Shown here in pieces: positions 1 through 4,903 of a stretch of 6,668 nt of DNA. Location: contig JAHYYD010000065.1 of NCBI GenBank assembly GCA_019425105.1, positions 1 to 6,668 of the forward strand, given 5' to 3'. This stretch comes from Actinomycetota bacterium. GTDB lineage: Bacteria; Actinomycetota; Actinomycetes; Actinomycetales; Actinomycetaceae. Numbering within the stretch: the stretch's first letter is position 1; the number at the start of each line of letters is the position of its first letter. Below the pieces are notes generated by a model. It saw nothing but the letters and a program-made list of their open reading frames with translations. It was not told the origin of the DNA and made no database searches. A program made the position numbers and the translations under genes.

Positions 1-60
1 GAGGTTCTTTGCATTCCATTCGCTCTCGCCGTGGCGGAGCAGCACCAGTTTGTAGCTCAT
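1..60 (-). CDS. gpmA: 2,3-bisphosphoglycerate-dependent phosphoglycerate mutase, N-terminal 20 codons (partial)
   Basis: The gene reads leftward from an ATG at 58-60 and runs off the left edge, so only 20 residues are visible: MSYKLVLLRHGESEWNAKNL. This is the characteristic start of the dPGM branch of the histidine phosphatase family. The R-H-G-E motif falls at residues 9-12, and His10 would be the phosphorylated catalytic histidine. The family interconverts 3- and 2-phosphoglycerate in cytosolic glycolysis and gluconeogenesis. A purine-rich stretch (GGAAG, nine bases before the ATG, with a closer GGAG) can serve as ribosome binding site. The gene diverges from the OmpA-like lipoprotein gene across a 269-bp spacer. 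Identification rests on the motif alone because the rest of the gene is outside the window. Confidence 0.9.
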   Translation of the reverse strand, partial: MSYKLVLLRHGESEWNAKNL

Positions 61-329
61 GTCTCCATTCTTCCACAGGTGGAGGCACCCCTCATACATC
101 CCGTGGGGTTGATCACGCCACAGCTTGGACACTTTTCTCTCTCACGACCACCTCTCCCCCCTGACGCCCCCAAGGCGGCTGGAGCTCTCGGTCAGGCCCA
201 GACCCCGGGCATACCCTGATTCGCCCCTGACTCACCCGAAATTTCCCCCTGACAGCCTTGAGATTCCGCGGTTTTACATGATTACCGGAACAGTGTGCGC
301 CCCTCGTTTTTACCCGTACGGTTAACTTC
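61..329. promoter_or_regulatory. Divergent gpmA / lipoprotein spacer with 11-bp-phased CCCTGA repeats
   Basis: This 269-bp spacer must hold the promoters of both divergent genes, and I see no gene in it. CCCTGA occurs at 159, 214, 225 and 247, offsets of 0, 55, 66 and 88 bp, all multiples of 11. Three of the four read CCCCTGAC. The perfect palindrome GAAATTTC (238-245) sits where an intervening repeat would be expected. Read on the minus strand, 213-256 is four consecutive 11-bp units, three of them starting RTCAGGG. OmpR/PhoB-type response regulators bind tandem 11-bp direct repeats on one DNA face, so a two-component target site is a reasonable but unproven reading. No confident -35/-10 pair is visible for gpmA. 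Confidence 0.4.
317..322 (+). promoter_or_regulatory. Candidate -10 element placing transcription start at the lipoprotein ATG
   Basis: TACGGT fits the actinobacterial TANNNT -10 pattern and ends seven bases before the ATG at 330. Transcription would then start at or next to the start codon and give a leaderless mRNA. This agrees with the lack of a Shine-Dalgarno sequence before this gene. I could not find a convincing -35 hexamer. Confidence 0.3.
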
Positions 330-1538
330 ATGAACATCACACGACGCACCCTGGCAGCCTCTCTCATCGCTGCGACCGCTCTCGCCCTCGGCGCCTGCGG
401 CTCCTCGAAGCCCCAGGCCACCGATGCATCCCCCGCCGCGGACCCAACGACCCCGGCGGCCACCCCCTCGGCCACGGCCTCGTCCGTCCCGACCGTGTCC
501 GGATACCGCCCCGGCGAAATCCCGGCCATCCCCCTGTTCTCCGTTCCCTCCGTCGACGTCTTCGCCTCCAACGCCGATAAGGCCATCGTCGACTCCGCCT
601 CCAAGTCCCTCAACACCGTCCCCGGCGTGACCATCTCGCCCGCCAAGTGCGACGGCACCTCCCTCGTATCCGGCTCCACCGTCTTCGGCGGCGACGGCTC
701 GGTCGTCTCCTCCTCGGACAACGGCACCGTCGTCAACGACGGCCAGGGCGGCGGCACGATCACCGAGGGCCCGATCTCGATCGTCTACGGCGGCGACGGC
801 TCCGGCACCTACTCCAACGCCGATACGATGGTGTCCCTCGTCGTGAGCACCGACGGCTCCGGCACCTACTCCACCCCCACCACAAGCATCGTCCTGGACG
901 GCCAGGGCGGCGGCAACTACTCCAACTCCTCCACCTCCGAAACCATCACCGTTGAAAGCGACGGCTCCGGCGTGTACTCCAAGGGCACCGTCACCATCAT
1001 CAACAACGGCGACGGCACCGGCAGCTACTCGGACGACAAGCTGACGATCCAGAACAACGGCGACGGCACCGCGACCGTCAACGGCAAGGAAGTGAAGGAC
1101 GCGCCGAAGGTCGGCAAGCTCGGCAAGCTCGGCAAGTTCCCGCCCGTCGCCAACCTGAAGCCCGTGGAATCCTGCGGCACCGTCATCACTCTCGAAGATG
1201 GCGTCCTCTTCGACTTCGGCAAGTCCGACATCCGCCCCGAGGCTGCCCAGACGATCAAGTCGCTCGCGACCGTGCTCACCAGCAACAAGGTCCCCGCTGC
1301 CCACGTCTACGGGCACACCGACTCCATCTCGGACGAGGCCTTCAACCTGCAGCTCTCCCAGGAGCGCGCGGACGCCGTCGTGGCCGAACTGAAGAAGGAC
1401 GGCGTGAGCTCCACCCTGGACGCGACCGGCTACGGCGAGTCCAAGCCGGTGGCGCCCAACGAGAACGCCGACGGGTCGGACAACCCCTCGGGTCGCGCGC
1501 TCAACCGCCGCGTCGAAATCTTCATCCCCGCGTTCTAG
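330..1538 (+). CDS. OmpA-domain surface lipoprotein with Gly/Asp-rich repeat stalk
   Basis: This 402-residue exported lipoprotein probably sits on the outer face of the membrane and contacts the cell wall. Residues 1-23 are a lipoprotein signal peptide with lipobox LGAC (lipidated Cys23). The Arg-Arg at 5-6 faintly resembles a Tat signal. A Ser/Pro/Thr/Ala-rich linker covers about 24-55. Residues 115-250 carry six Asp/Gly-rich repeats (DGSGTYS, DGSGVYS, DGTGSYS and variants) with aspartates at 156, 175, 190, 211, 228 and 245, probably stacked beta turns. GKLGKLGKF (262-270) follows. Residues 286-402 are an OmpA/MotB-type domain: FDFGKSDIRPEA, GHTDS with Asp331, NLQLSQERA with Arg346, and NRRVEIFIP. 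Asp331 and Arg346 correspond to the peptidoglycan-binding pair in OmpA. Cys107 and Cys282 could form a disulfide bridging stalk and domain. The start is chosen for its signal peptide, and no Shine-Dalgarno is visible. The DUF3060-like gene follows 48 bp downstream. Confidence 0.9.
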   Translation: MNITRRTLAASLIAATALALGACGSSKPQATDASPAADPTTPAATPSATASSVPTVSGYRPGEIPAIPLFSVPSVDVFASNADKAIVDSASKSLNTVPGVTISPAKCDGTSLVSGSTVFGGDGSVVSSSDNGTVVNDGQGGGTITEGPISIVYGGDGSGTYSNADTMVSLVVSTDGSGTYSTPTTSIVLDGQGGGNYSNSSTSETITVESDGSGVYSKGTVTIINNGDGTGSYSDDKLTIQNNGDGTATVNGKEVKDAPKVGKLGKLGKFPPVANLKPVESCGTVITLEDGVLFDFGKSDIRPEAAQTIKSLATVLTSNKVPAAHVYGHTDSISDEAFNLQLSQERADAVVAELKKDGVSSTLDATGYGESKPVAPNENADGSDNPSGRALNRRVEIFIPAF

Positions 1539-1573
1539 TACCCCAACGAGGGCTTATCTACGACCGATCAACG

Positions 1574-1581
1574 AAAGGGAG
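1574..1581 (+). promoter_or_regulatory. Ribosome binding site of the DUF3060-like lipoprotein gene
   Basis: AAAGGGAG lies five bases before the ATG at 1587. This strong Shine-Dalgarno fixes the start and contrasts with the upstream OmpA-like gene, which has none. Confidence 0.8.
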
Positions 1582-1586
1582 ACACC

Positions 1587-2078
1587 ATGTCCCTGAAGTC
1601 CCTCCTTCCCGCTGCGGCCGCTCTCGCCGTCGCCACCGTGGCCCTCACCGGCTGCTCCCAGACCGCCAACGTGTCCGGCGGCGACTCCTCCGCCCCCGCG
1701 GCTTCCTCCGCTCCCGAGGCCTCGAGCAGCCCGAGCACGGACACCAAGACCGATGCACCCAGCGACTCCGACAAGTCGGACACCTCCAAGGACTCCGGCA
1801 AGTCCGACGCCGCCGACACCTTCACGATCGACGAGTCCAACACGCACGTCGAGATCCCCGCGGGCACCAAGACCGTCGTCATCAACGGCTCGAACAACCA
1901 CATCGAGGGCGAGGCCGTCTCCGAGATCACGGTCAACGGCTCCCAAAATGCCATCGCCGTGAAGTCCGTCCAGAAGGTGTCCTTCACGGGCTCCAACAAC
2001 TCGGTTCAGTACGAGGAGGGCAACGCCCCGCAGACCGGCACCGACTCGGGCGTGAATAACGCCGTCACCAAGGGCTGA
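1587..2078 (+). CDS. Small DUF3060-like lipoprotein
   Basis: A 163-residue exported lipoprotein with signal peptide at 1-23 and lipobox LTGC (lipidated Cys23). Residues 29-77 are a low-complexity Ser/Asp/Ala/Lys linker with repeated KSD and SDKSD-type steps. The folded part, about 79-142, has short beta repeats: ESNTHVEI (83-90), GSNNHIEG (101-108), GSQNAIAV (118-125) and GSNNSVQY (135-142), spaced 18, 17 and 17 residues. This GSxNxV/I pattern is typical of DUF3060 proteins, whose function is unknown. A small beta-helix is the likely fold. It follows the OmpA-like lipoprotein by 48 bp with no terminator between, so the two probably share a transcript that ends at the hairpin 12 bp downstream. 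The family call comes from the repeat pattern, and a role in the cell envelope is inference. Confidence 0.85.
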   Translation: MSLKSLLPAAAALAVATVALTGCSQTANVSGGDSSAPAASSAPEASSSPSTDTKTDAPSDSDKSDTSKDSGKSDAADTFTIDESNTHVEIPAGTKTVVINGSNNHIEGEAVSEITVNGSQNAIAVKSVQKVSFTGSNNSVQYEEGNAPQTGTDSGVNNAVTKG

Positions 2079-2089
2079 GGCTATCCGCG

Positions 2090-2129
2090 ACTGAAGGGGT
2101 GGCACGCATCTGCGTACCACCCCTTCAGT
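2090..2129 (+). terminator. Hairpin terminator after the lipoprotein pair
   Basis: A perfect 13-bp stem (ACTGAAGGGGTGG at 2090-2102 pairing with 2117-2129) is extended inside by ACGC/GCGT with an ATCT loop. It starts 12 bp after the DUF3060-like stop codon. No T-run follows on the plus strand, so it is either a T-less actinobacterial-type terminator or an mRNA 3'-end stabiliser. Confidence 0.75.
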
Positions 2130-2140
2130 GCATCGAGAAA

Positions 2141-2175
2141 GAATTGCGGGCGCACGTGGCGTGCGCCCGCAATTC
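2141..2175 (-). terminator. Hairpin terminator of lsr2
   Basis: A perfect 15-bp stem, GAATTGCGGGCGCAC and its complement, with a five-base loop. It lies 10 bp beyond the lsr2 stop codon in the direction of lsr2 transcription. On the minus strand it is followed by TTTCTC, so it fits an intrinsic terminator for lsr2. With the hairpin at 2090-2129 it separates two convergent units. Confidence 0.8.
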
Positions 2176-2184
2176 TGCTCTCAC

Positions 2185-2514
2185 TCAGGCGTGTGCCTTG
2201 CGATAGGCCTCAACAATCGGAGCGGGGATACGACCGCGGTCGGACAGGTCGTGTCCCTCTTCCTTCGCCCAGACGCGAATCTTCGCATTCTCCAGGCGCT
2301 GCGCCGGGTTACCGGCGTTGCCGCGGCGGCGGGTCGTCCCCGTCTTGCGGCCAGCCTTAATGTAGGGCTGAATCGCTTCCGCGAATTCCTCGAAGTGGGC
2401 GCGGTTCAGATCAATTTCGTACGACGCACCATTGAATGCGAAACGCACGGTCTGATCTGCGGGGGTGCCGTCGAAATCGTCGACGACTTCCACAATCTTC
2501 TTTGTCTTCTTCAC
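2185..2514 (-). CDS. lsr2: Lsr2 nucleoid-associated histone-like protein
   Basis: This 109-residue protein matches Lsr2 along its whole length. The family is the actinobacterial counterpart of H-NS: it bridges AT-rich DNA and silences horizontally acquired genes. Residues 1-55 form the oligomerisation domain, with VDDFDGTPAD (11-20), the usual VxFxxNGxxYEIDL stretch (23-36) and helix FEEFAEAIQPYIKAGR. A basic linker (TRRRGNAG) joins it to the DNA-binding domain (about 72-109), which carries the AT-hook-like R-G-R motif at 93-95 in SDRGRIPAPIVEAYRKAH. I chose the GTG at 2512-2514 because AAAGGA lies eight bases upstream and the protein then begins at the conserved MKKTKK segment. An upstream ATG at 2563-2565 would add 17 residues unlike the family. 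The gene is monocistronic and diverges from marR. Confidence 0.95.
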   Translation of the reverse strand: MKKTKKIVEVVDDFDGTPADQTVRFAFNGASYEIDLNRAHFEEFAEAIQPYIKAGRKTGTTRRRGNAGNPAQRLENAKIRVWAKEEGHDLSDRGRIPAPIVEAYRKAHA

Positions 2515-2522
2515 GATGTCTG

Positions 2523-2528
2523 TCCTTT
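2523..2528 (-). promoter_or_regulatory. Ribosome binding site that decides the lsr2 start
   Basis: On the minus strand AAAGGA precedes the GTG start by eight bases. It supports the shorter Lsr2 form over the upstream in-frame ATG. Confidence 0.75.
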
Positions 2529-2640
2529 CAGAGAAAAAGAGACGGGGAATTTCTGAAAGAGTCAATTCCTATCATGAGGATATCGCAATTCATACAATTC
2601 CTGCCAATCAACAATTCGTCGTGAGAACGTGAGCTACGCA
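2529..2640 (-). promoter_or_regulatory. AT-rich lsr2 upstream region with four CAATTC boxes
   Basis: This stretch is clearly richer in A and T than the flanking genes. CAATTC (GAATTG on the lsr2 strand) occurs at 2563, 2586, 2595 and 2612, four times in 55 bp. It must contain the lsr2 promoter, but I could not choose a single -35/-10 pair. Lsr2 prefers AT-rich DNA, so binding to its own upstream region is plausible. Confidence 0.4.
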
Positions 2641-2651
2641 GCATCGATTTT

Positions 2652-2678
2652 TTGATCGGAGTAATTGAAAGTTATACT
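2652..2678 (+). promoter_or_regulatory. Putative promoter of the marR-clc operon
   Basis: A good -10 hexamer, TATACT, lies at 2673-2678. Possible -35 hexamers are TTTGAT (2651-2656, spacer 16) or TTGATC (2652-2657, spacer 15). Transcription would start near 2685, giving a leader of about 54 bases before the marR GTG. Confidence 0.5.
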
Positions 2679-2689
2679 CGTAGGCAGCC

Positions 2690-2708
2690 CGAGGCCGATT
2701 TGGCCTCG
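2690..2708 (+). promoter_or_regulatory. Candidate MarR operator palindrome or leader hairpin
   Basis: CGAGGCC-GATTT-GGCCTCG is a perfect 7-bp inverted repeat with a 5-bp spacer, 19 bp in all. It starts 12 bp after the putative -10 box, close to the expected transcription start. That size and place suit an autorepression operator for the MarR dimer encoded just downstream. A plain hairpin in the mRNA leader is the alternative. Confidence 0.45.
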
Positions 2709-2727
2709 TCGAGATGCCGCACGATAC

Positions 2728-2733
2728 GAGGAG
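2728..2733 (+). promoter_or_regulatory. Ribosome binding site that decides the marR start
   Basis: GAGGAG lies five bases before the GTG at 2739. It supports a 153-residue MarR protein over longer in-frame versions. Confidence 0.75.
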
Positions 2734-2738
2734 ACCCA

Positions 2739-3200
2739 GTGAGCCGAGCACACCACCCCCGAGCGGCGGCCTGGGAGCTCTACTTCACGACGACGGCTCG
2801 CCTCACCGAGCGCATCGAAGCCGCCCTCAAGTGCCAGGCCGGTCTGTCGATGCCCGAATACTCCGTGCTCCTCATGACCGATCGCGCCGGGGAGACGGGC
2901 GTGCGCCCCTCCCTCCTGGCCCATCAGGTCGTCTTCTCGCGCTCGCGCCTCACCCACACGATGAAGCGCCTTGAATCCCGCGGCCTCATCGAGCGCCGCC
3001 CATGCGAGGGCGACGGGCGCGGAGGCCTCGTCTTCCTGACGCAGGCCGGCAAGACCCTCTTCGACGAGGCCGCCCTGGTCCAGCGCGACGTCATCCGCCG
3101 TCTCTTCCTCGACGACATCACGCCCGAGGAGATCGACATGCTCACCGGGCTGTTCACGCGGGTGAGCGAGCGCCTCGACTCCGACACGCCATGTCCGTGA
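2739..3200 (+). CDS. MarR-family transcriptional regulator
   Basis: A 153-residue cytosolic DNA-binding protein of the MarR family, which act as dimers and usually repress their own operon until a small ligand binds. The winged helix-turn-helix lies at about 37-104: QAGLSMPEYSVLLM (helix), then LAHQVVFSRSRLTHTMKRLESRGLIERR (recognition region), and a wing with Asp92 and Arg94 in GDGRGGLVFLT. The N- and C-terminal helices (about 8-30 and 105-147) would form the dimer interface. I chose the GTG at 2739 because GAGGAG lies five bases upstream (2728-2733). A longer frame from the TTG at 2652 would start inside the putative promoter and adds residues unlike the family. The gene overlaps the following ClC gene by 10 bp, so the transporter is the most likely target besides marR itself. 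The ligand cannot be told from sequence. Confidence 0.9.
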   Translation: MSRAHHPRAAAWELYFTTTARLTERIEAALKCQAGLSMPEYSVLLMTDRAGETGVRPSLLAHQVVFSRSRLTHTMKRLESRGLIERRPCEGDGRGGLVFLTQAGKTLFDEAALVQRDVIRRLFLDDITPEEIDMLTGLFTRVSERLDSDTPCP

Positions 3201-4438
3201 GCACGCGGCGCCTCGCGGTCGCAACACTCCTCACCGGGGTCATCGCCGGCTTCGTCGGCCTGGCGTGCATTCACCTGCTCCACTGGATCCAGGCGGCTGC
3301 CTGGGACATGCACGGCGGCACGCTCCTGCAGGCCGTCAGCGCCGTCTCCCCCGCCCGCCGCGTCGGAGTCTTGGCGCTCGCCGGTGTCGTCGGCGCACTC
3401 TCCTGGTTCCTGCTCTTCCGCCGTAACAAGGCCGTCACCTCCGTCGCCGGTGCCGTGAGCGGCACCCCCATGCCTCCCCTGCGCGCCACCTGGCACGCCC
3501 TGACCCAGGTCCTCGTCGTCGGCCTCGGCGCCTCTGTGGGGCGCGAGGTCGCCCCACGAGAGATGGCCGCCGCCTTCAGCGCGGCCGCCGCCGACCGGCT
3601 GGGGCTCACCCCCGAAGATCGGCGCATCATCGTCGCGTGCGGCGCGGGCGCAGGCCTGGCCGCCGTCTACTCGATCCCCCTGTCGGGCGCGGTCTACACC
3701 CTCGAGATCCTCCTCGTGTCGCTCTCGGCGCGCGCGGTGGCCCCCGCGCTCATCACCTCAGGGCTCGCTGTCCTCATCTCCACGGGATTCACGAGGCCGA
3801 CCTTCTTCTACACGGTCCCCACCCTCACGCCGTCGCTGTCCCTCACGGTCTTCGGGGCGCTCATGGGGCCGGTGCTCGGCGCCGCTGGATGGGCGTTCAA
3901 ACAGGCCGTCGCGCGCACCGGGGCAATCCGGCCGCGCGACTGGCGCATCCTCGTCACCCTGCCCCTCGCGTTCGTCGCCGTCGGCCTGGTCTCTACCCGC
4001 ATTCCTTCCGTGCTCGGCAACGGGCAGGCCAGCGCGCAGACGCAGTTTGACGCGACGTGGGCGGCCGGCGCGGGACTCACATTCGCACTGGTGGTCCTCC
4101 TCGCCAAGACGGCGACCACGTTCCTGACGATCGGCGCGGGAGGCTGGGGCGGCGTCCTCACCCCCGCGGTCGCGCTCGGCGCCGGGCTGGGAGCCGTCAT
4201 CGGACTGCCGTGGGCTGCCGCATGGCCGGGCTCAGAGGTCGCCGCCTTCGCGTTCATCGGCGCGGCAGCGTTCCTCGGAACCTCCATGAAGGCGCCCTTC
4301 ACGGGGCTCATCCTGGTCATCGAGTTCACCGGCCAGGGCACGACGATCCTCGTGCCCGCGGTCCTCGCCGTCGGCGGCGCCACGGCGGCCGCGACCTGGC
4401 TGACCCGCCGGGCTTCAACGGGCCGCAGGGCCCACTGA
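3191..4438 (+). CDS. ClC-family chloride channel / transporter
   Basis: A 415-residue polytopic membrane protein of the ClC family, which moves chloride or related anions as a homodimer, by channel or Cl-/H+ exchange. Visible landmarks: SGTP (90-93) matches the helix-D GSGIP motif and keeps the anion-binding Ser90. GREVAP (117-122) matches GREGP, with Glu119 as the external gating glutamate. Residues 152-174 (AGAGLAAVYSIPLSGAVYTLEI) match helix H. GGWGGVLTPAVALG (318-330) matches the helix-N GxFxP motif. FLGTSMKAPFTGLILVIEFTG closes the core. Ile173 stands where E. coli ClC has internal proton Glu203, and the short basic C-terminus lacks the helix-R tyrosine. No Shine-Dalgarno is visible, so translation is probably coupled to marR through the 10-bp overlap. 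The GTG at 3197 (GTGA overlap) is an alternative start. No CBS domains are present. Confidence 0.88.
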   Translation: MSVSTRRLAVATLLTGVIAGFVGLACIHLLHWIQAAAWDMHGGTLLQAVSAVSPARRVGVLALAGVVGALSWFLLFRRNKAVTSVAGAVSGTPMPPLRATWHALTQVLVVGLGASVGREVAPREMAAAFSAAAADRLGLTPEDRRIIVACGAGAGLAAVYSIPLSGAVYTLEILLVSLSARAVAPALITSGLAVLISTGFTRPTFFYTVPTLTPSLSLTVFGALMGPVLGAAGWAFKQAVARTGAIRPRDWRILVTLPLAFVAVGLVSTRIPSVLGNGQASAQTQFDATWAAGAGLTFALVVLLAKTATTFLTIGAGGWGGVLTPAVALGAGLGAVIGLPWAAAWPGSEVAAFAFIGAAAFLGTSMKAPFTGLILVIEFTGQGTTILVPAVLAVGGATAAATWLTRRASTGRRAH

Positions 4439-4516
4439 GCCGCCGTATTTCGCTGACCCACCGGGTTGAGTAGCCCCCTTACGGGTGCCGCAGCGGCTTC
4501 TGTCTGAGTGCTACGC
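4439..4516. repeat. Start of the convergent spacer with a short copy of the clc 3' end
   Basis: This is the non-coding sequence just after the clc stop. CTGACCCACCGGGTT at 4453-4467 repeats CTGACCCGCCGGGCTT at 4400-4415 inside clc, with one mismatch and one missing base. I see no convincing terminator for clc here. Confidence 0.45.
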
Positions 4517-4621
4517 GGATAGGTTGCGCACATATGGATAGGTTGTTCCTATCTGGATAGGTAATGCGCATATGGATAGGTTATTAAGCTATCCGGATGT
4601 TCATTACCTATTCGTATGTGC
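4517..4621. repeat. 19-bp repeat array, four direct and two inverted units, with dyad symmetry
   Basis: GGATAGGT begins at 4517, 4536, 4555 and 4574, exactly 19 bp apart. The four 19-bp units share their first eight bases, positions 17 and 19, and most of a CNCATAT end. On the minus strand two more units lie end to end at 4594-4576 (GGATAGCTTAATAACCTAT) and 4613-4595 (GAATAGGTAATGAACATCC). The outer arms GCACATATGGATAGGT (4528-4543) and ACCTATTCGTATGTGC (4606-4621) pair at 14 of 16 positions. The unit at 4574-4594 is itself a near-perfect palindrome with GGATAG/CTATCC ends, and 4537-4553 is GATAGG-TTGTT-CCTATC. The array is AT-rich against its surroundings. It resembles iterons or an operator array but lies between two convergent gene ends. 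Confidence 0.8.
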
Positions 4622-4637
4622 AGTCGTTCAGCACCCG

Positions 4638-4701
4638 ATGGCGGCGGCGACCTGGATCAGCCGCCGCGCATCAACGGGCCGCCGCGCATCAATGGGCCGC
4701 C
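4638..4701 (+). repeat. Decayed copy of the clc 3' end followed by an 18-bp tandem doublet
   Basis: Positions 4638-4683 match clc 4382-4427 at about 38 of 46 bases. Both stretches encode near-identical peptides: AAATWLTRRASTGRR in clc and AAATWISRRASTGRR here. The copy is not in frame with clc, which has already stopped, so it is a relic and not part of the protein. It runs into two copies of GCGCATCAACGGGCCGCC (4666-4683 and 4684-4701), which differ at one base. The frame is open at 4572-4811, but I do not consider that a gene. Confidence 0.7.
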
Positions 4702-4740
4702 GCATCCACCCCCTAAGCGCACGCCACCGCCCTGGGTACC

Positions 4741-4764
4741 CCGGCCTCGTCCCCGGCCTCGTCC
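4741..4764 (+). repeat. 12-bp perfect tandem doublet
   Basis: CCGGCCTCGTCC occurs twice in direct succession, at 4741-4752 and 4753-4764. The flanks show no gene. It looks like a simple slippage product. Confidence 0.7.
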
Positions 4765-4778
4765 CCCTCAATTTCGCA

Positions 4779-4831
4779 TGCAATTCCATCGCAGATACTT
4801 CAAGATCTTAAATTACAGCCCCGGAATTGCA
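4779..4831. repeat. AT-rich segment with a 9-bp inverted repeat
   Basis: TGCAATTCC (4779-4787) and GGAATTGCA (4823-4831) are a perfect inverted pair around 35 bp. That inner stretch contains the palindrome AAGATCTT (4802-4809). The AT-rich character continues to about 4890, with AAATTAC repeated (4810-4816 and near 4866). On the plus strand ACGTTTTC follows the right arm, so a weak terminator for clc is possible but the loop is long. I see no gene here. Confidence 0.4.
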
Positions 4832-4903
4832 ACGTTTTCGAGCACAATCAAAAACTGACCAAATTAAATTACCTGCGAGATTTATGGGTAAGCGACGGCA
4901 TCA

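Noticed and set aside
113..763. Minus-strand open frame of 216 codons across the gpmA/lipoprotein spacer
   Set aside because: It overlaps the start of the lipoprotein gene on the other strand, has no recognisable family and no ribosome binding site that I can see.
282..1316. Long minus-strand open frame (344 codons) opposite the OmpA-like gene
   Set aside because: It is a Gly/Val/Ala/Asp-rich shadow caused by GC-biased third positions of the real gene. It has no domain, and the plus-strand protein has clear signal peptide and OmpA motifs.
2515..2565. Lsr2 start at the upstream ATG (17 extra residues)
   Set aside because: The extra residues do not fit the family, and AAAGGA is correctly spaced for the GTG at 2514.
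3808..4533. Minus-strand open frame of 241 codons opposite clc
   Set aside because: Low-complexity Ala/Pro/Arg/Thr shadow of clc with no family features.
4517..4621. Plasmid origin with iterons
   Set aside because: No replication initiator gene is present and the flanking genes are chromosomal housekeeping genes, so I describe the array only as iteron-like.
4572..4811. Plus-strand open frame of 79 codons downstream of clc as a real small gene
   Set aside because: It begins inside the 19-bp array, has no ribosome binding site, and consists of a relic of the clc end plus 18-bp and 12-bp doublets.
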